From: Clostridia bacterium
GTDB taxonomy: Bacteria > Bacillota_A > Clostridia > Oscillospirales > CAG-382
Length of the DNA stretch: 5,311 bases
Assembly: GCA_017517985.1 (NCBI GenBank)
Contig: JAFWWX010000034.1
Location: 1-5,311, forward strand
Direction: 5' to 3'
A program made the translations under genes and the position numbers. This document shows positions 5,096 to 5,311 of this stretch, one piece after another (the stretch's first letter is position 1; each line of letters opens with the position of its first letter). The notes under the pieces are model-generated. The model made no database searches. It saw nothing but the letters and a program-made list of their open reading frames with translations, and was not told where the DNA came from.

Positions 5096-5311
5096 ATGTC
5101 AAAGAGCGATAAAATCATAGCACAGAATAATATTGTAAAAGGCACTATTCAAAAAGTTACAAAATGTTGGTGGATAAAGGTAAATACAAAGCCTGTCAGA
5201 ATGCACGCTCTTGATGGTGCAATATTCCCTTATATAATGACTTTTACATACGAGGTTGACGGAATTCAGTATAAGAAAAGAAAGTATATAGGATTAAGAG
5301 CTGATGCAATC
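5096..5311 (+). CDS. Hypothetical protein, N-terminal 72 residues (runs off the window)
   Basis: A new frame opens at the ATG at 5096 with AAGGTGG (5081-5087) 8 bp upstream, 17 bp after the previous gene, and is still open at the end of the window. The visible part has no signal peptide or membrane segment: MSKSDKIIAQNNIVKGTIQKV, then CWWIKVNTKPVRMHALDGAIF and FTYEVDGIQYKKRKYIG, a beta-rich pattern seen in uncharacterised Clostridia proteins, sometimes auto-annotated as transporter-related and vaguely like DUF3592 domains. Membrane segments could follow downstream. Function unknown; the gene itself is supported by its ribosome binding site and spacing. Confidence 0.75.
   Translation, partial: MSKSDKIIAQNNIVKGTIQKVTKCWWIKVNTKPVRMHALDGAIFPYIMTFTYEVDGIQYKKRKYIGLRADAI

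Noticed and set aside
4715..5102. Minus-strand frames over the three-helix protein gene
   Set aside because: They mirror the hydrophobic plus-strand gene, which has a good ribosome binding site and clear membrane segments; the minus-strand peptides are low-complexity and Cys/His/Asn-rich.
1..5311. CRISPR arrays, tRNA, rRNA and insertion-sequence ends
   Set aside because: No regularly spaced direct repeats, no tRNA-like cloverleaf, no rRNA segments and no transposase or terminal inverted repeats of an insertion sequence were seen.

Overview
The window looks like chromosomal or integrated accessory DNA from a low-to-moderate GC gut-type Clostridia (Bacillota; Ruminococcus/Oscillospiraceae/Lachnospiraceae-like). 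The evidence is strong AGGAGG-type ribosome binding sites, AT-rich spacers, and protein families typical of that group: a small tyrosine recombinase, a sigma region 4/alpha-CTD chimera, a YpsA-like SLOG protein and a YcxB-type protein. All convincing genes read left to right. The species cannot be named from the sequence.

Left module (1-855). The C-terminal part of a tyrosine recombinase, with all visible catalytic residues intact, ends at 612. Just downstream, two perfect 16-bp inverted repeats (637-652 and 784-799) enclose 131 bp. Inside lies a near-consensus promoter (TTGACT, 17 bp, TGG then TATAAT) that in this copy reads LEFT, away from the next gene and into a hairpin plus T-run (minus strand) at 610-636. 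This is the layout of a phase-variable invertible promoter held OFF. Inverting the segment would point the promoter RIGHT at the regulator gene at 856. This is the main discovery candidate of the window.

Regulator and SLOG module (856-2227). The gene at 856 encodes a sigma-70 region 4-like helix-turn-helix, a GYxxGYxxGY linker and an RNA polymerase alpha C-terminal-like domain. It is followed by a 196-bp gap holding a potentially structured leader, with mutually exclusive closing-stem, antiterminator and terminator pairings, directly in front of a SLOG-family gene (1742-2227). The leader looks like a riboswitch or attenuator of unknown class.

Right module (2228-5311). A strong extended -10 promoter (2297-2325) precedes a long terminator-like hairpin (2346-2409). 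Then comes a closely spaced, operon-like run of small membrane or exported proteins of unknown function: a 4-TM protein, a 2-TM protein, a C-terminally truncated YcxB-like protein abutting the C-terminal remnant of a different (DUF975-like) gene, a signal-peptide protein with a C-terminal membrane anchor, a 3-TM protein, and a partial soluble protein running off the end. The YcxB/DUF975 junction looks like the scar of a deletion between two neighbouring genes.

How they may work together (inference): the recombinase flips the promoter, which switches the regulator on or off in a subpopulation. The regulator may then alter transcription of linked or distant genes. No direct link to the right-hand membrane-protein cluster is visible.
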